This document shows positions 6,847 to 9,003 of a DNA stretch of 9,003 nucleotides, in pieces. Both the position numbers and the translations under genes were made by a program. The number at the start of each line of letters is the position of its first letter. Positions within the stretch are counted from its first letter, which is position 1. The notes under the pieces are model-generated. The model did no database searches, had not been told where the DNA came from, and was given only the letters and a program-made list of their open reading frames with translations. Origin of the DNA: an uncultured Bacillota bacterium (GTDB lineage: Bacteria; Bacillota; JAAYKD01); assembly GCA_937897315.1 (NCBI GenBank), contig CALCNS010000214.1, positions 1-9,003 of the forward strand, read 5' to 3'.

Positions 6847-7993
6847 ATTCTTTATAAACGCGGAGCGGTCTTTGTGAAATAGCTGCTAGCACATAGCCAA
6901 TGGTGGTCTTACTGCGAGCTTTTAACTCATAGACATCGATGCTCTCTTCGCCGTCTTGTCCGATGAGGGTCACTGTATCACCTATGCCGACATTTGGAAT
7001 ATCGGTCACATCAATCATGGTCTGGTCCATGCAAATCGCTACAACAGGTGCACGTTTACCACGAATTAGCACAAAGCCGTTTTCTTGGGGGTCTTTGCCA
7101 ACTAAATTGCGTAAGTAGCCATCGCTGGCGCCGAAAGCTGCAACTGCAATGAGACTATCTCGTTTTGCTTGAAAAAAAGCGCTATAACCCACGCCTTCTC
7201 CTTCCGCTACACAGCGAACATTGGTGACGATGGAAGTCCAGCTTAGCACGGGTTCTACACTGAGTCGGTTAAATTCCCCTTCGGCTGTATCGTAGCCATA
7301 AAGAATGGCAGCCGGTCGCACCAGATTATAGTGACAGCGTGTACCGGTGATAATGGCATCGCTACCGGCTGTATGCAACCAAAGCGGATGAAACCCGTTT
7401 TCTCGAACCTGTACGACACCCTGGTCAAACAAGTCGAGCTGCTGATTGGTGACAACACAATCGGCTTCATCGGCATTGGCCAAGTGAGAATAGACACCAT
7501 TGACGTGTAAAAACGGAAGAGTCTTGAGAACATCTAAGAGCTGTTGCAATTCCTCGCCCGGAGCTACTCCCAAGCGATGCATGCCGGTATCGAGTTTGAT
7601 ATGAATTTCCACTTTCTTTCCGGCTTGCTCGGCTACTCGGTTCAGCTCGCGAGCCAAGGACGCGTTGTAACATCCGGTGACCAAGTCCATTTCCGGAATG
7701 GCTGCAAAGGCCGATTTGGGGATGCCTCCTAAGACCATGAGATACCCACGGTAGCCATTTTGTCGTAGCTCAACCGCTTCCGATATGGTGGCAGTTGCTA
7801 GCTTGCGGATACCGCAATGTTGAACCGCATAAGCGGCCATCTCTTTTAATCCGTGTCCATAACCTCCGGACTTGACGGTGTACATGAGTTCCACATCAGG
7901 ACCCAGATGGTTTTGAACCCTTTGAACGTTACGGCGAAATCGGTCGAGGTGAATGGTAACCAAGGAGTTTGCTAAGGTTTCTTTGGAAAGCAT
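6833..7993 (-). CDS. alr: Alanine racemase, divergent
   Basis: 386 residues from ATG 7993, the usual length for PLP-dependent alanine racemase, which interconverts L- and D-Ala for peptidoglycan. PLP lysine Lys41 sits in YTVKSGGYGHG; LDTGMHRLG carries Arg140; His170 is in SHLANAD; Arg226 is in NLVRPAAILYG, the Arg that normally contacts the PLP ring nitrogen. Tyr270 in VGYS matches the second catalytic base, and Cys321-Met322 is the usual CMDQ element. The common IGYADGY motif reads FGASDGY (287-293), so its Tyr is Ala289. The protein is clearly an Alr-fold racemase but not a close match to the textbook enzyme; broader or other specificity, such as serine, is possible. The start at 7993 is chosen because it has its own Shine-Dalgarno; an upstream in-frame ATG at 8068 would add 25 unrelated residues overlapping the amidohydrolase gene. 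It lies 13 bp downstream of that gene, so the two are co-transcribed. Confidence 0.92.
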   Translation of the reverse strand: MLSKETLANSLVTIHLDRFRRNVQRVQNHLGPDVELMYTVKSGGYGHGLKEMAAYAVQHCGIRKLATATISEAVELRQNGYRGYLMVLGGIPKSAFAAIPEMDLVTGCYNASLARELNRVAEQAGKKVEIHIKLDTGMHRLGVAPGEELQQLLDVLKTLPFLHVNGVYSHLANADEADCVVTNQQLDLFDQGVVQVRENGFHPLWLHTAGSDAIITGTRCHYNLVRPAAILYGYDTAEGEFNRLSVEPVLSWTSIVTNVRCVAEGEGVGYSAFFQAKRDSLIAVAAFGASDGYLRNLVGKDPQENGFVLIRGKRAPVVAICMDQTMIDVTDIPNVGIGDTVTLIGQDGEESIDVYELKARSKTTIGYVLAAISQRPLRVYKEFDKI

Positions 7994-7997
7994 GCTA

Positions 7998-8006
7998 CAC
8001 CTCACT
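7998..8006 (-). promoter_or_regulatory. Ribosome binding site that sets the alanine racemase start
   Basis: On the minus strand AGTGAGGTG lies in the 13-bp gap between the amidohydrolase stop (8007-8009) and the ATG at 7993, four to six bases before it. It decides for the 386-residue form over the longer in-frame ATG at 8068. Confidence 0.75.
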
Positions 8007-8957
8007 TTATTTGGTGGTTCCCGGCACAGGCAAATCGTCGGGGATGGGGCATTTATAGGTTTTGCCATTCATAGCTTGTTTGAATTCGGCTTGGGCTTGG
8101 GCGACCAGCTCTGGGTTATGCAGGAGTTTGCTTCCAAACAAGGCCATGGCTCGTGCACCGAACAGCATGCCTTTCTCGCCAATCGTGGATCCGGAACAGG
8201 CAGTGATTTGCCAGCTATGTCCCGGAGCGGCGAAATTGTATGAAGCCCCATAGAAATAAACGGTAGGTACGATATGCCCCACGTCGCCGACGTCGGTAGA
8301 GCCGAATTCGTTGCTGGTATCGATGGGTAGAACCTCATTAAAAATCTCAACTCCGTCCGGAATGTGGAGTTGTTTACGCATGGCGGCGGCTTCTTTGGGT
8401 GTGACTTCGTTTAGTGCACGGGCGAAAGCAACCTCTTCTTCGGTATATTCCTCTTTGGGAGCTTCTTTCATGGCTTCGTGGATGACATTGGCTAACACTT
8501 TGTTGGTCAGAGTCGGGTAACATCCACCTAAAAAGTCAATTTCCAGAGACGTTTCGGTCATCATGGCGGCACCTTGGGCGACTTTGATCAAGCGCTGATA
8601 GACTTCTTCGACCATTTCGCGTTTCGGTGCGCGAACATAATACCAAACTTGGGCATAGTCCGGGACAATGTTCGGTGCCATGCCCCCGTTGGTAATCATA
8701 TAATGGATGCGTACGTCGGTTGGCACGTGTTCTCGTAAGTAGTTTGCCCCTACATTGGTGAGTTCCACGGCATCTAGTGCACTACGACCGTTATGTGGAT
8801 CTCCGCCTGCATGAGCGGTACGGCCACGGAAATTGAATTTGAAGGAGTTCAACCCCAGACTATGGCCAAGGGTCAAGCCGTTGACATTGGCAGGATGAAA
8901 GGCAATCGCGACGTCGAGTTCTTTGAATGCACCCCCGCGAGCCATGTATCCTTTTCC
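8007..8957 (-). CDS. M20-family AbgB-like amidohydrolase, 5' partial
   Basis: 316 residues are visible; the N-terminus lies beyond the real end of the sequence at about 8957. The first residues read GKGYMARGGAF, matching the family region just after the metal-binding Glu-Glu, so the Met codon at 8945 is internal. Visible hallmarks are AFHP with a likely metal-ligand His21, the RTAHAGGDPHNGRSALDA block (46-63, His49), NGGMAPNIVPDYAQV, FGSTDVGDVGHIVPTV and APGHSWQ with likely metal-ligand His247. GSTDVGDV and PGHSWQ are characteristic of AbgB, subunit B of p-aminobenzoyl-glutamate hydrolase, which is about 480 residues in E. coli, so roughly 160 residues are missing. It probably cleaves an amide bond in an N-acyl amino acid or a folate breakdown product. 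The true substrate is unknown, and no abgA partner is visible. It is the first visible gene of the minus-strand operon leading into the racemase. Confidence 0.93.
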   Translation of the reverse strand, partial: GKGYMARGGAFKELDVAIAFHPANVNGLTLGHSLGLNSFKFNFRGRTAHAGGDPHNGRSALDAVELTNVGANYLREHVPTDVRIHYMITNGGMAPNIVPDYAQVWYYVRAPKREMVEEVYQRLIKVAQGAAMMTETSLEIDFLGGCYPTLTNKVLANVIHEAMKEAPKEEYTEEEVAFARALNEVTPKEAAAMRKQLHIPDGVEIFNEVLPIDTSNEFGSTDVGDVGHIVPTVYFYGASYNFAAPGHSWQITACSGSTIGEKGMLFGARAMALFGSKLLHNPELVAQAQAEFKQAMNGKTYKCPIPDDLPVPGTTK

Positions 8958-9003
8958 AGATCGGAAGAGCGTCGTGTAGGGAAAGAGTGTAGATCTCGGT
9001 GGT
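8958..9003. other. Illumina adapter sequence (assembly artefact)
   Basis: The last 46 bases begin AGATCGGAAGAGCGTCGTGT and continue as the reverse complement of the Illumina TruSeq universal (P5-side) adapter, with no mismatch as far as I recall that sequence. This is untrimmed read-through at a contig end, not genomic DNA. The biological sequence therefore stops at about 8957, inside the amidohydrolase gene. Confidence 0.98.

Noticed and set aside
7994..8068. Upstream ATG at 8068 extending the racemase by 25 residues
   Set aside because: The extra residues do not resemble racemase sequence, overlap the end of the amidohydrolase gene in another frame, and the ATG at 7993 has a proper ribosome binding site.
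8943..8945. ATG at 8945 as the start of the amidohydrolase
   Set aside because: The upstream codons GKGY match the family sequence and the conserved N-terminal metal-binding half would be missing. It is an internal Met in a truncated gene.

Overview
The window looks like a chromosomal piece from a Gram-positive-type bacterium, probably Bacillota. The pointers are strong AAGGAGG-type ribosome binding sites, sigma-A consensus promoters, YvlB/YvlD-like envelope-stress genes and a Bacillota-style heterodimeric ABC exporter. Genus cannot be read from the sequence. No RNA genes, CRISPR arrays or mobile elements were seen.

Plus strand, left part (1-2606): the end of an operon. A gene cut by the left edge encodes a long helical, coiled-coil protein. 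It is followed by a DUF4097 (YvlB/LiaX-like) protein and a small four-helix membrane protein of the YvlD / phage-holin-4-2 family. The first two proteins appear to share the same short N-terminal helical module. A clear intrinsic terminator closes the unit. By analogy with the yvl and lia systems this is a candidate envelope-stress module, but its function here is inferred.

Plus strand, middle (2607-6386): a perfect TTGACA-17-TATAAT promoter drives two adjacent genes for the halves of an ABC exporter. The two ATPase domains are complementary: one lacks the switch histidine and the other has a degenerate signature motif, so the heterodimer should have one canonical and one weakened ATP site. 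The unit ends in a 17-bp hairpin that also serves the opposing operon.

Minus strand, right part (6397-8957), read right to left: an M20-family AbgB-like amidohydrolase (5' end missing), a fairly divergent alanine racemase, then a small membrane-anchored protein whose tail is extremely rich in Cys, Asp and Glu. The last gene also has its own extended -10 promoter within and just past the end of the racemase gene. The Cys/acid-rich protein is the least familiar item in the window.

The last 46 bases (8958-9003) are not biological: they match the Illumina TruSeq universal adapter in reverse complement. Real sequence ends at about 8957, and the adapter stays open in frame with the amidohydrolase, so an automatic gene call would give it a false N-terminus.
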